A program made the translations under genes and the position numbers. DNA of 64,000 bases. It comes from Microvirga sp. 3-52. GTDB lineage: Bacteria > Pseudomonadota > Alphaproteobacteria > Rhizobiales > Beijerinckiaceae. The notes below the pieces were generated by a model. It did not search any database and was not told the DNA's origin. It saw nothing but the letters and a program-made list of their open reading frames with translations. Positions 45,046 to 52,587 of this stretch are shown piece after piece. The stretch lies in the NCBI RefSeq assembly GCF_018383585.1, contig NZ_JAHAMK010000012.1, positions 31,251 through 95,250 of the forward strand, given 5' to 3'. Numbering within the stretch: the first letter of the stretch is position 1; every line of letters starts with the position of its first letter.

Positions 45046-45789
45046 TCACCCGATGCGGTGCAGGGCGCTGCCGTAGGCCTTGAGCCAGGCCTCCGCCTCG
45101 TCCGTGCGCGGGCAGAGCTGATACGTGAGCTTCCAGAACCGGTTGGAATGGTTGAGTTCGCGCAGGTGAGCCACCTCGTGAGCGGCGAGATAGTCCAGCA
45201 CGAAGGGCGGGGCCATGATCAGCCGCCAGGAGAAGCTGAGTGCCCCATTGGCCGAGCAGGAGCCCCAGCGGCTCTTGGTGTCGCGCACGGTGATGCGCTT
45301 GGCCGGCTGCCCAAGCTGAGCCGTATGGCGCTTCACGGCGGCCGCGAAGTCGCGCTTGGCTTCCGCCTCGAGGAAATCACGGACGCGGCGGGCCACGTGG
45401 GCCGCCTCGCCGGCGACCGCGATGATCGGCTCGCCCGCGCTGCCCCGGGTCGCCTGGGTCACGCCCCGGACGGTGGACCAGTGGACGATCCGGTGCGGAA
45501 CACCGCGAAAGGGCACGAGGGCGCCCGGCTCGAAGGGCACCCGCTCCGGCACCTTGGCGAGCCGGGTGGCGATCCATTGGCTGTGGCTGTCGGCGAATTT
45601 CTGGGCGAGGCCCACATCCGTGCGCTCGGGGATGCTGAGCACGACCTCGCCGGTCGCGTTGGAGACGCGCAGCGTGATCCGTTTGGCGGTCGGACGGCGT
45701 TTGAGGGCCACCTTGAAGGATTGGCCCTCATGGAAAACCTTGAGATGAGGCGGGTCCGCAGGGACGCGGCGGAACAGGGCGGATTTCAT
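45046..45789 (-). CDS. YgjP/SprT-like zinc metallopeptidase (DUF45)
   Basis: A 247-residue protein. The zinc motif HEVAH (His204 and His208) and a third ligand in ELNH (His214) are visible, preceded by the family mark DTKSRWGSCSANGALSFSWRLIMAP. The N-terminal ~90 residues form a beta-rich substrate or nucleic-acid-binding part (RRPTAKRITLRV). YgjP-like proteins are found with or near restriction systems in some genomes, but here the gene stands alone. The ATG at 45789 is chosen over the frame opening at 45975, which overlaps the intergenic region and the phaZ end. Confidence 0.88.
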   Translation of the reverse strand: MKSALFRRVPADPPHLKVFHEGQSFKVALKRRPTAKRITLRVSNATGEVVLSIPERTDVGLAQKFADSHSQWIATRLAKVPERVPFEPGALVPFRGVPHRIVHWSTVRGVTQATRGSAGEPIIAVAGEAAHVARRVRDFLEAEAKRDFAAAVKRHTAQLGQPAKRITVRDTKSRWGSCSANGALSFSWRLIMAPPFVLDYLAAHEVAHLRELNHSNRFWKLTYQLCPRTDEAEAWLKAYGSALHRIG

Positions 45790-45865
45790 GTCCGCAATCT
45801 GCCCTGTCACGCTGATTCTGTCAGCGCAGCCGTTTGCCGCTCCTAGGAACGTATCAAGAACGGAC

Positions 45866-47128
45866 TCAAGCCCTTGACGACTTCTTCCGGGCTGGTTCTC
45901 GATTGTGATTCTCAATGAATTCAACGATTCGAGGAGCGATCTGAGCCCTGAAACGAGAACCGTTGAAGACGCCATAGTGACCGACCCCGGCCTGCAGGTG
46001 ATAGAGCTTCTTGTCGGACGGGAGGTTGGGGGTCAAGTCGAGGGCAGCCAGGGTCTGGCCGACGCCCGAGATGTCGTCCCGCTCGCCCTCGACCGCCATG
46101 ATGGCGCAACGCCGGATGTCCATCAGGTCCACGGGCTGATCCCGGTGCATCATCTCGCCCTTGGGCAGGTCGTGGTTCACGAACACCGTCTCGACCGTCT
46201 GGAGGTAGAACTCGGCGGTCAGGTCCATGACGGCAAGGTACTCGTCGTAGAAGTCCCGGTGCTTCTCGGCCGAATCGCCGTCGCCCTCCACGAGGTGGTT
46301 GAACATCTCGTAATGGGCCGTGAGGTGCCGGTCGATGTTCATGGCCATGAAGCCGGAGAGCTGCTGGAACCCGGGATAGACGTCGCGCCAGAAGCCGGGA
46401 TGGGACGGGGGCACCTTGGTGATGCAATGCTGTCGGAACCAGTCGATGCCGCGCTCCTCCGCCAGCCGGTTCACGGCGGTGGGCGAGCGGCGGGTGTCGA
46501 TGGGACCGCCCATGAGGATCATGGAGCGCGGGATGAAGGGGTCGTTCTCGGCCTCGAGGCGGGCCACCGCGGCGATCACCGGAACCGCCGGCTGGCATAC
46601 GGCCATCACGCTCAGGTCCGGCCCGAGATCCCGGAACATGGCCTTGAGGTAGTCGATGTAATCGTCAAGGTCGAACGGGCCCTCCGCCAGGGGGACCATG
46701 CGGGCGTCGATCCAGTCGGTGATCATCACCTGATGGGACGGCAGGAAGGTCTCGACCGTGCCGCGCAGGAGCGTGGCGTAATGGCCCGACATCGGGGCGA
46801 CGATCAGGAGCTTCGGCTGGTCCTTGGCGCTCGCGTGATCCCGTTCGAAGGAGATGACCCGGCAGAAGGGACGCTCCCAGACGATTTTCTCGGTGACCGC
46901 CACCTCGTCGTTGCCGATCACGGTGGTCGGCAGGTTGAACGCGGGCTTGCCGTAGCGCCGCGTGGTGCGCTCGAACAATTCGCACGCCGCCGAGACGGTC
47001 CGGCCGTAAGGGGTGTTCGTGAGGGGATTGTCGGGATTGTCGAAGAAGTGCTTCGTGAAATCGGAGGCGGCGCGGGCCGGGCTCAAAAGCCAGTGCGCGG
47101 TATCGTACCAAACATAAGAAAAATTCAT
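45866..47128 (-). CDS. phaZ: Intracellular polyhydroxyalkanoate depolymerase
   Basis: A 420-residue alpha/beta hydrolase of the PhaZ intracellular type. The nucleophile is Cys178 in AVCQPAVP, corresponding to the catalytic Cys of Ralstonia PhaZa1. The start NFSYVWYDTAHWLLSPARAASD and GVGHYGVFNGSRFR (with the catalytic His) are diagnostic. It mobilises stored PHB granules. The ATG at 47128 has GGGGA upstream; 47140 is also in frame. It is divergent from the redox regulator pair actS/actR, which fits the link between PHB turnover and reducing power, though direct control is not shown. Confidence 0.93.
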   Translation of the reverse strand: MNFSYVWYDTAHWLLSPARAASDFTKHFFDNPDNPLTNTPYGRTVSAACELFERTTRRYGKPAFNLPTTVIGNDEVAVTEKIVWERPFCRVISFERDHASAKDQPKLLIVAPMSGHYATLLRGTVETFLPSHQVMITDWIDARMVPLAEGPFDLDDYIDYLKAMFRDLGPDLSVMAVCQPAVPVIAAVARLEAENDPFIPRSMILMGGPIDTRRSPTAVNRLAEERGIDWFRQHCITKVPPSHPGFWRDVYPGFQQLSGFMAMNIDRHLTAHYEMFNHLVEGDGDSAEKHRDFYDEYLAVMDLTAEFYLQTVETVFVNHDLPKGEMMHRDQPVDLMDIRRCAIMAVEGERDDISGVGQTLAALDLTPNLPSDKKLYHLQAGVGHYGVFNGSRFRAQIAPRIVEFIENHNREPARKKSSRA

Positions 47129-47356
47129 CTGTATCCCCAAAGGCCGGGCGCCCGGTTCTCGCGCATCGCGGTAGGCTTTATCCTCAACCGTAATTTTAAG
47201 ATTAAAGTTCCTTGAGATTATTGCAACAGCCTAGCTCTTCCCCTGCAAAAGCGAACTACATACTTTGGTTTCAGAGCATCGCCCAAGTCGATGATAGGAA
47301 AATAGGCCGGCAGCAAATGCTTGGCGAACACAGGAGCGGCCCTATTCTGTTCGGTG

Positions 47357-48712
47357 ATGTCCAAAATCGACCAGAAGAGCCTGACCCACCACGCCCGGCA
47401 TCTGCGCCTCGACACCCTCGTTCGCCTGCGCTGGCTCGCCATCGCAGGCCAGACGGCGGCGGTCGCCGGGGTGCGCTTCGGCCTCGGCTTTCCGCTCCCC
47501 TTCGGCCTGTGCTTCCTGGCCATCGGCGCCTCGATCTGGGTCAACCTGCTCCTGCGCATCCAGTATCCGGCAAGCCACAGGCTCAGCGACAACATCGCCA
47601 CGGCGCTTCTGGCCTTCGACATCCTGCAGCTGGCAGGGCTGCTCTACCTGACCGGCGGGTTGGAAAATCCCTTTGCCATGCTGTTCCTGGCGCCCGTGCT
47701 CATCTCCGCCACGGCCCTGACCCCGGAGCGGACCCTGGGGCTCGGCCTCCTGGCCATCGGCTGCGCGACTCTCCTGGTGCTCACCCACAAGCCGCTGCCA
47801 TGGTATCCCGGACAGAGCTTCACCCTTCCCTTCCTCTACGTAACCGGAATCTGGGCCGCGATCGTGCTCGGCACGGCCTTTACCGGCATCTATGCCTGGC
47901 GGGTGGCGGAAGAGGCCCGGCAGCTCGCTCAGGCGCTCGCCGCCACGGAACTGGTGCTCGCCCGCGAGCAGCACCTGTCCCAGCTCGACGGCCTGGCCGC
48001 GGCGGCAGCCCACGAGCTCGGCACGCCGCTTGCCACCATCGCCCTGGTGACGAAGGAACTGAGCCATTCCATGCCCAAGGACGGCCCGGTGGGGGAGGAC
48101 CTGAAGCTCCTGCAGGAGCAGGTCGAGCGCTGCCGCACCATTCTGACCAAGCTCACCTCCATGGGCCAGGAGGAGGAATCGGAGTTCCTGGAGACGATCT
48201 CCCTGAGCCACCTCGTGGAGGAGATCGTGGAGCCGCAGCGCGCCGTAGGCTTCGACGTCACGGTCGAGACGAGCGGCGAAGGGCCCGAGCCCATGGGACG
48301 CCGCAATCCGGGCGTCGTCTACGGCCTGTCCAACATTCTCGACAACGCGACGGACTTCGCCGAAAGCCGGGTCACCATCGAGGCCTGCTGGTCGCCTCAC
48401 GAGGTTTTCATCGAGATCCGGGATGACGGTCCTGGTTATGCTCCCGATATTCTGCTCAGGGTCGGCGAGCCCTACGTGACCACCCGCAGCGCCGCCGAGC
48501 GGACAGAGGACAGCGAGGAGGGCGGAGGATTGGGATTGGGCCTGTTCATCGCCAAGACCCTGATCGAGCGCTCGGGAGCCGAACTGACCCTGACGAATGC
48601 CGCCCCGCCCGGCTCGGGCGCCATCGCGCGGATCGTTTGGCCCCGTCATGCGTTTGAACGAGGTGCGGCAATTTCGCCGCAGGGAGACACCAAGCTGTCT
48701 CTCAAAGGTTAG
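47357..48712 (+). CDS. actS: Redox-sensing histidine kinase ActS/RegB/PrrB
   Basis: A 451-residue membrane kinase. Six helices lie in the first ~185 residues. The ubiquinone-binding heptapeptide GGLENPF is at 100-106. The H-box AAAAHELGTPLATIAL carries the phosphorylated His219. The redox-active cysteine of RegB is present as Cys259 (QVERCRTIL). ATP-binding N, G1 and G2 boxes follow (NILDNATDFA, RDDGPGY, GGGLGLGLFIAKTL). It phosphorylates ActR under reducing conditions. The start at 47357 is favoured over TTG at 47321. The response regulator gene follows at 83 bp. Confidence 0.94.
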   Translation: MSKIDQKSLTHHARHLRLDTLVRLRWLAIAGQTAAVAGVRFGLGFPLPFGLCFLAIGASIWVNLLLRIQYPASHRLSDNIATALLAFDILQLAGLLYLTGGLENPFAMLFLAPVLISATALTPERTLGLGLLAIGCATLLVLTHKPLPWYPGQSFTLPFLYVTGIWAAIVLGTAFTGIYAWRVAEEARQLAQALAATELVLAREQHLSQLDGLAAAAAHELGTPLATIALVTKELSHSMPKDGPVGEDLKLLQEQVERCRTILTKLTSMGQEEESEFLETISLSHLVEEIVEPQRAVGFDVTVETSGEGPEPMGRRNPGVVYGLSNILDNATDFAESRVTIEACWSPHEVFIEIRDDGPGYAPDILLRVGEPYVTTRSAAERTEDSEEGGGLGLGLFIAKTLIERSGAELTLTNAAPPGSGAIARIVWPRHAFERGAAISPQGDTKLSLKG

Positions 48713-48795
48713 AGGATGAATTCCCATATGAGAGAGGAGCCGGAAGGCTCGCCTCACGAAGGAGTTTCAGCCTTAAAATGCAAGGAGATGTTCTG

Positions 48796-49353
48796 ATGGC
48801 CGATGCGCCTGCCGCGTTCGAAGATCGCGCCGACAAGAGCCTCTTGATCGTCGACGACGACCGGCCGTTCTCGACCCGTCTGGCCCGCGCCATGGAAGGC
48901 CGCGGCTATCAGGTTCGCGTGGCCGAAAGCGTGACGGACGGAATCGCCGCAATCGAAACGGAGCCGCCGGCCTTCGCGGTGATCGACATGCGTCTCGGCG
49001 ACGGCAACGGGCTCGACGTGATCGAGCGCCTGAAAAGCCGCCGCCCGGATGCCCGCGGCGTCATCCTCACCGGCTACGGCAACATTGCCACCGCCGTCAC
49101 GGCGGTGAAGATGGGGGCCTTCGATTATCTGGCCAAACCCGCAGATGCGGACGAGATCCATGCCGCCCTGATGGCCCAGCCCGGCGAACGCGCCCTGCCG
49201 CCGGAGAACCCCATGTCGGCGGACCGGGTGCGCTGGGAGCACATCCAGCGGGTCTACGAATTGTGCGGTCGCAACGTCTCGGAGACGGCCCGCCGCCTCA
49301 ACATGCACCGCCGGACCCTTCAGCGGATCCTCGCCAAGCGCGCGCCGCGCTGA
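48796..49353 (+). CDS. actR: Redox response regulator ActR/RegA/PrrA
   Basis: A 185-residue response regulator. The receiver has Asp20/Asp21, the phosphoacceptor Asp64, Thr92 and Lys114. A proline-rich linker (LPPENP) joins it to a Fis-type helix-turn-helix, SETARRLNMHRRTLQRILAK. RegA-type proteins control photosynthesis, carbon and nitrogen fixation, respiration and hydrogenase genes. AAGGAG lies 8 bases before the ATG at 48796. It is co-directional with actS and probably co-transcribed. Confidence 0.95.
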   Translation: MADAPAAFEDRADKSLLIVDDDRPFSTRLARAMEGRGYQVRVAESVTDGIAAIETEPPAFAVIDMRLGDGNGLDVIERLKSRRPDARGVILTGYGNIATAVTAVKMGAFDYLAKPADADEIHAALMAQPGERALPPENPMSADRVRWEHIQRVYELCGRNVSETARRLNMHRRTLQRILAKRAPR

Positions 49354-49403
49354 TCGTTCGAACGCTCTTCCGACCATTCCGCACCGGACACAGGGATCGC
49401 GGG

Positions 49404-49946
49404 TCAGCGAGGAAAAGCCGGCGCCTGTACGCCGATCTCCTTGGGCGTTTCCGCCTGGCGCCGCATCCACAGCAGAGCCAGCCCGAAAACCGGCAGCAGG
49501 ATATCCGTGTAGAAGATCACGCCTGCATTGCCGGGAGCGTAGTTGTGCGCCTCCACCATCTGCACCACGTGACCGGCTGCGGCACCCCAGAGGAAGCAGG
49601 CCGGGCCGACGAGGGCGGCCAGACGCATGCCAGCGCCGCCTTTGAACGCCATGAATCCCACGACGGAGAATCCGAGGCTCGCGAAGCCGACTTCCTTCTG
49701 GAACGGGCTGGTCTGCCAGCCGATGAACGCGGCCGCCATCTCGGAGAAGAAGACGTGCATGACGAAATTGTAGAGGAAGCTCACTCCGAGCGAGAAGAAC
49801 AGGAACCAGGACAGCAAAGCCTCGATGATTGTGGCGCGGCTCCAGGGGCGCGGGTGTCGCAGCAATGCGACGAGCGAAGCCACGAGCCCGACGCAGAAAA
49901 GGGTCAGCGTGAAATTGCTGAGCAGAAACCTGATGGCCTGTTCCAT
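49404..49946 (-). CDS. DUF6790 family membrane protein
   Basis: A 180-residue protein with five helices (about 8-28, 42-62, 75-98, 105-130 and 145-162). It contains the motif FFSEMAAAFIGWQTSPFQKEVGFASLGFSVVGFMA, typical of DUF6790. No function is known. It converges with actR and lies on the same strand as mmcB (about 120 bp downstream of it). Confidence 0.75.
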   Translation of the reverse strand: MEQAIRFLLSNFTLTLFCVGLVASLVALLRHPRPWSRATIIEALLSWFLFFSLGVSFLYNFVMHVFFSEMAAAFIGWQTSPFQKEVGFASLGFSVVGFMAFKGGAGMRLAALVGPACFLWGAAAGHVVQMVEAHNYAPGNAGVIFYTDILLPVFGLALLWMRRQAETPKEIGVQAPAFPR

Positions 49947-50064
49947 GATCGCCCCACCATCCTCCCGGCCTGAGAGGCTGCGGGAAGAGTGAAACCCGTC
50001 CTCCTGTCATGCAACCGGTCCGGGAGCGGGCATGCACAGGATTTACGCTATGACGGCGGAGATG

Positions 50065-50562
50065 TCAGAGACGCCCGTCCGCCACCCGGTCCGGATCGGC
50101 CAGGGCATGGAGCAGCGATGCGGCCGAATGGGCGAAGCGCAGGGTCACGGCCTTGCGGCGCGCGCCGGCGAGCGGATGGTGCGCGGCCTCCCGCAGGATC
50201 GCCGCCCCGAAGCTGTCGGCGATGATCAGGCCCCGATCCTCCGGCAGGATGTCGAAGGGCACGGTTTCCGGCACGGCGAAGTAGAACCGGTCGCAAAAAT
50301 CCTCGTAATCGGGCCATTTCCGATCAGCCCGGAAATCCGCCACGCTCGACTTGATCTCGATGATCGTGAGCGCGCCGTCGGGCGCAAGGGCGATGAGATC
50401 GGCGCGCCGGCCGCTGGCGAGGGTGAATTCCGGCAGGGTCACGTGGCCGAGCTGCGCGAACAGGCGGCGCACGCCGCGCTGGATACCGGCGGCAACGGTG
50501 GATTGCCGGCCGTCGGCGGGCAGGACGATGGGACGGGACAGGATGGCAGGCGAATCGGACAT
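50065..50562 (-). CDS. mmcB: MmcB family DNA repair protein
   Basis: A 165-residue protein of the DUF1052/MmcB family. The core RRADLIALAPDGALTIIEIKSSVADFRADRKWPDY contains the D...ExK pattern of PD-(D/E)xK nucleases. In Caulobacter, MmcB belongs to the LexA-controlled damage response and is linked to mitomycin C resistance. No GTTC-N7-GTTC box is visible upstream here. The ATG at 50562 is chosen; the large open frame further upstream is a shadow of the GNAT gene. Confidence 0.88.
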   Translation of the reverse strand: MSDSPAILSRPIVLPADGRQSTVAAGIQRGVRRLFAQLGHVTLPEFTLASGRRADLIALAPDGALTIIEIKSSVADFRADRKWPDYEDFCDRFYFAVPETVPFDILPEDRGLIIADSFGAAILREAAHHPLAGARRKAVTLRFAHSAASLLHALADPDRVADGRL

Positions 50563-50697
50563 GACGCTTAAGGTACCCCCTCGCGGCCGGCCCGCAATGG
50601 CTCCGTTGTCGCGCGTGCCGGGTCTCAACCTCCGCTCCATTCTTCGATAGACTGGACGCGGCAGACCCTCTCGCGAGGGCTTGCGACGAGGCCGGAC

Positions 50698-51555
50698 ATG
50701 ACCCGCGAAAACCCGGATGATCTGACGATCCGCGCCATGACGCGCCAGGACCTCGATCTGGCGATCGACTGGGCGGCCGCCGAGGGCTGGAATCCCGGGC
50801 TCAACGACGCCGAATGCTTCCGGGCGGCCGATCCGGCGGGATTCCTGATGGGCTCTCGCGGCGACGAGCCGGTCGCTTCGATTGCGGTGGTCCGCTACTC
50901 CGATGCGTTCAGCTTCCTCGGCCTCTACATCGTCCGGCCGGACCGGCGCGGCCGCGGTTTCGGCCATCGCCTCTGGCAGGCCGGCATGGCTTCTCTCGCG
51001 GATCGCACCGTGGGCCTCGACGGCGTCGTGGCCCAGCAGGAGAACTACCGGAAATCCGGCTTCGTCCTGGCGCACCGCAACGTGCGCTTCGGCGGCACCC
51101 CGCAGGTCGCATGGCCCCGGGACGAGCGCCTGCAGCGGGTGAGTCCTGAAATCATGGACGCCGTTCTCGCCTACGACCGGCCGTTCTTTCCCGCCCCGCG
51201 CGAGCCCTTTCTGCGCTGCTGGCTCAAGCCCGACGCACGCGATGCCGTCGCGTTCGTGGACGACGGGGTCGTCAAGGGCTACGGCGTCATCCGGGCCTGC
51301 CGGAGCGGCTCCAAGATCGGGCCGCTCTTCGCCGACGGCGAGCGCGAGGCCGATCTCCTGTTCCGGGCGCTCGCCTCCGGGGCCAGCGGGGATGCAGTCT
51401 TCCTGGATCTGCCCGAGCCGAATCAGGCCGCCATCCGGCTGGCCGCGCGCCATGGCCTGTCACCCGTGTTCGAGACGGCCCGGATGTATCGCGGCCCGGA
51501 GCCGGACCTGCCGCTGCCCCGAACCTACGGGATCTCGACCTTCGAGCTGGGGTGA
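50698..51555 (+). CDS. GNAT N-acetyltransferase, two-domain (YitH-like)
   Basis: A 285-residue protein. The first half is a GNAT domain with acetyl-CoA loop VRPDRRGRGFGHRLW (about 80-95) and QENYRKSGF. The second half, from about 140, resembles the Acetyltransf_18 domain (AYDRPFFPAPREPFLRCWL, then VVKGYGVIRACRSGSKIGPLFAD). The acceptor is unknown. It is divergent from mmcB and followed by a doublet repeat. Confidence 0.88.
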   Translation: MTRENPDDLTIRAMTRQDLDLAIDWAAAEGWNPGLNDAECFRAADPAGFLMGSRGDEPVASIAVVRYSDAFSFLGLYIVRPDRRGRGFGHRLWQAGMASLADRTVGLDGVVAQQENYRKSGFVLAHRNVRFGGTPQVAWPRDERLQRVSPEIMDAVLAYDRPFFPAPREPFLRCWLKPDARDAVAFVDDGVVKGYGVIRACRSGSKIGPLFADGEREADLLFRALASGASGDAVFLDLPEPNQAAIRLAARHGLSPVFETARMYRGPEPDLPLPRTYGISTFELG

Positions 51556-51598
51556 AGGATCGCGTCCGGAGAAGAACGGACCGATTCCAACTTCCTCC

Positions 51599-51687
51599 GT
51601 CATCACCGGCCTTGTACCGGTGATCTCGATTGGAAAAGCACCGCGCTTCACCTCACCGTCATGGCCGGCACAAGGCCGGCCATGACG
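51599..51687 (+). repeat. Doublet-hairpin intergenic repeat, copy 6
   Basis: ATCACCGGC-CTTGT-ACCGGTGAT followed by ATGGCCGGC-ACAAG-GCCGGCCAT. The loops CTTGT and ACAAG are complementary. Lies between the convergent GNAT and TPR genes. Confidence 0.85.
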
Positions 51688-51745
51688 GTGAGAGATTGCT
51701 GTCTTCACCGAGGCATCGTGCGGCCGATCAGCTCCGCACGAGGCG

Positions 51746-52300
51746 CTAATGCAGCATCAGATGATGCGGCGACAGGTTTTCCAGCATGTCGCGCAGATCG
51801 TCCATGTGCGGGTTGATGGACAAGGCGATCTGAAATGCCGCGCGGGCCTCGTTGAGATGCCCGTTGCGCAGGCAGATGTTGCCGAAGCCGGCGATGGCGC
51901 CGAAATGGCGCGGCTCGAGCCGCAGGGTCTGGGCGATGTCCAGCAGGCTGTCCGCGTCGCGGTTTTCGATGGAGGCGAGCGTCGCCCGCTTGTTCCAGGC
52001 CTCCGCCCAACCGGGGTGCCTGGCGACCAGATGATCGAGCAAGGGCCTGGCGGTCTTGAGGGATCCCGAGCCCATGGCCTCCACGGCGGCCATCATGGTC
52101 TCCTCGGCAAGGCGGTCCTCGTGGGATCCCCACAGGGCCCAGATCTGATCCTCGATGTCCTCGACCGGACGGGCCGGATCCGGCAAAGCCAGCTCCTTGA
52201 AGAGCCTCGTCAGACGGCGCGGCAGGTCAGGACTCGGCGTGCGGGTCGGGACCTCGAGGACGAGCTGGAAAACCGGGTCGAGCGGCAGAGGGGATGTCAT
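51746..52300 (-). CDS. Small TPR-repeat protein
   Basis: A 184-residue helical protein. The N-terminal half (PVFQLVLEVPTRTPSPDLPRRLTRLFKELALPD and similar) is less typical. The C-terminal half contains about three TPR units (AEAWNKRATLASIENRDADSLLDIAQTLRLEPRHFGAIAGFGNICLRNGHLNEARAAFQIALSINPH). It resembles alphaproteobacterial proteins whose last lines include WNKRAT...RHFGA. No signal peptide is seen. Start ATG at 52300; the longer frame overlaps a dispersed repeat. It is divergent from the ABC-like gene. Confidence 0.85.
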   Translation of the reverse strand: MTSPLPLDPVFQLVLEVPTRTPSPDLPRRLTRLFKELALPDPARPVEDIEDQIWALWGSHEDRLAEETMMAAVEAMGSGSLKTARPLLDHLVARHPGWAEAWNKRATLASIENRDADSLLDIAQTLRLEPRHFGAIAGFGNICLRNGHLNEARAAFQIALSINPHMDDLRDMLENLSPHHLMLH

Positions 52301-52379
52301 GGACAGGCTCACCGATCCTCCGTGAAAGGCAGCAAGGGGGGTGACATAGCGTTGAGGCGTGGCGCGGCGAGGGGCGCCG

Positions 52380-52451
52380 AGCGCATCGTGCGAAAAAGAG
52401 GATCCGGTTTTCGCTGCCCCGGACCTCCAGTCCCTCGCCCGGCGATGCGCC
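52380..52451 (-). repeat. 71-bp dispersed palindromic element, copy 3 (inverted)
   Basis: AGCGCATCGTGCG, GAGGATCCGGTTTTCGCTG and CGATGCGCC match, in reverse complement, the blocks of the copies at 9484 and 61115. Confidence 0.75.
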
Positions 52452-52587
52452 GCTGAAGGGATTGAGCCTCGGACCAGCCTGTTTTGTGCCGGAACGCACA
52501 TTTTAACGGCGAAGCTGATCCCATTCGTCGAAAAATGCTCTAGGCTTTACCAACGTCACTGGACCTGATCGATCGTTGGAGTTGTCC

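Noticed and set aside
50563..51453. N-terminal extension of MmcB antisense to the GNAT gene
   Set aside because: The MmcB family starts at the ATG at 50562; the extra 297 codons have no similarity and oppose a real gene.
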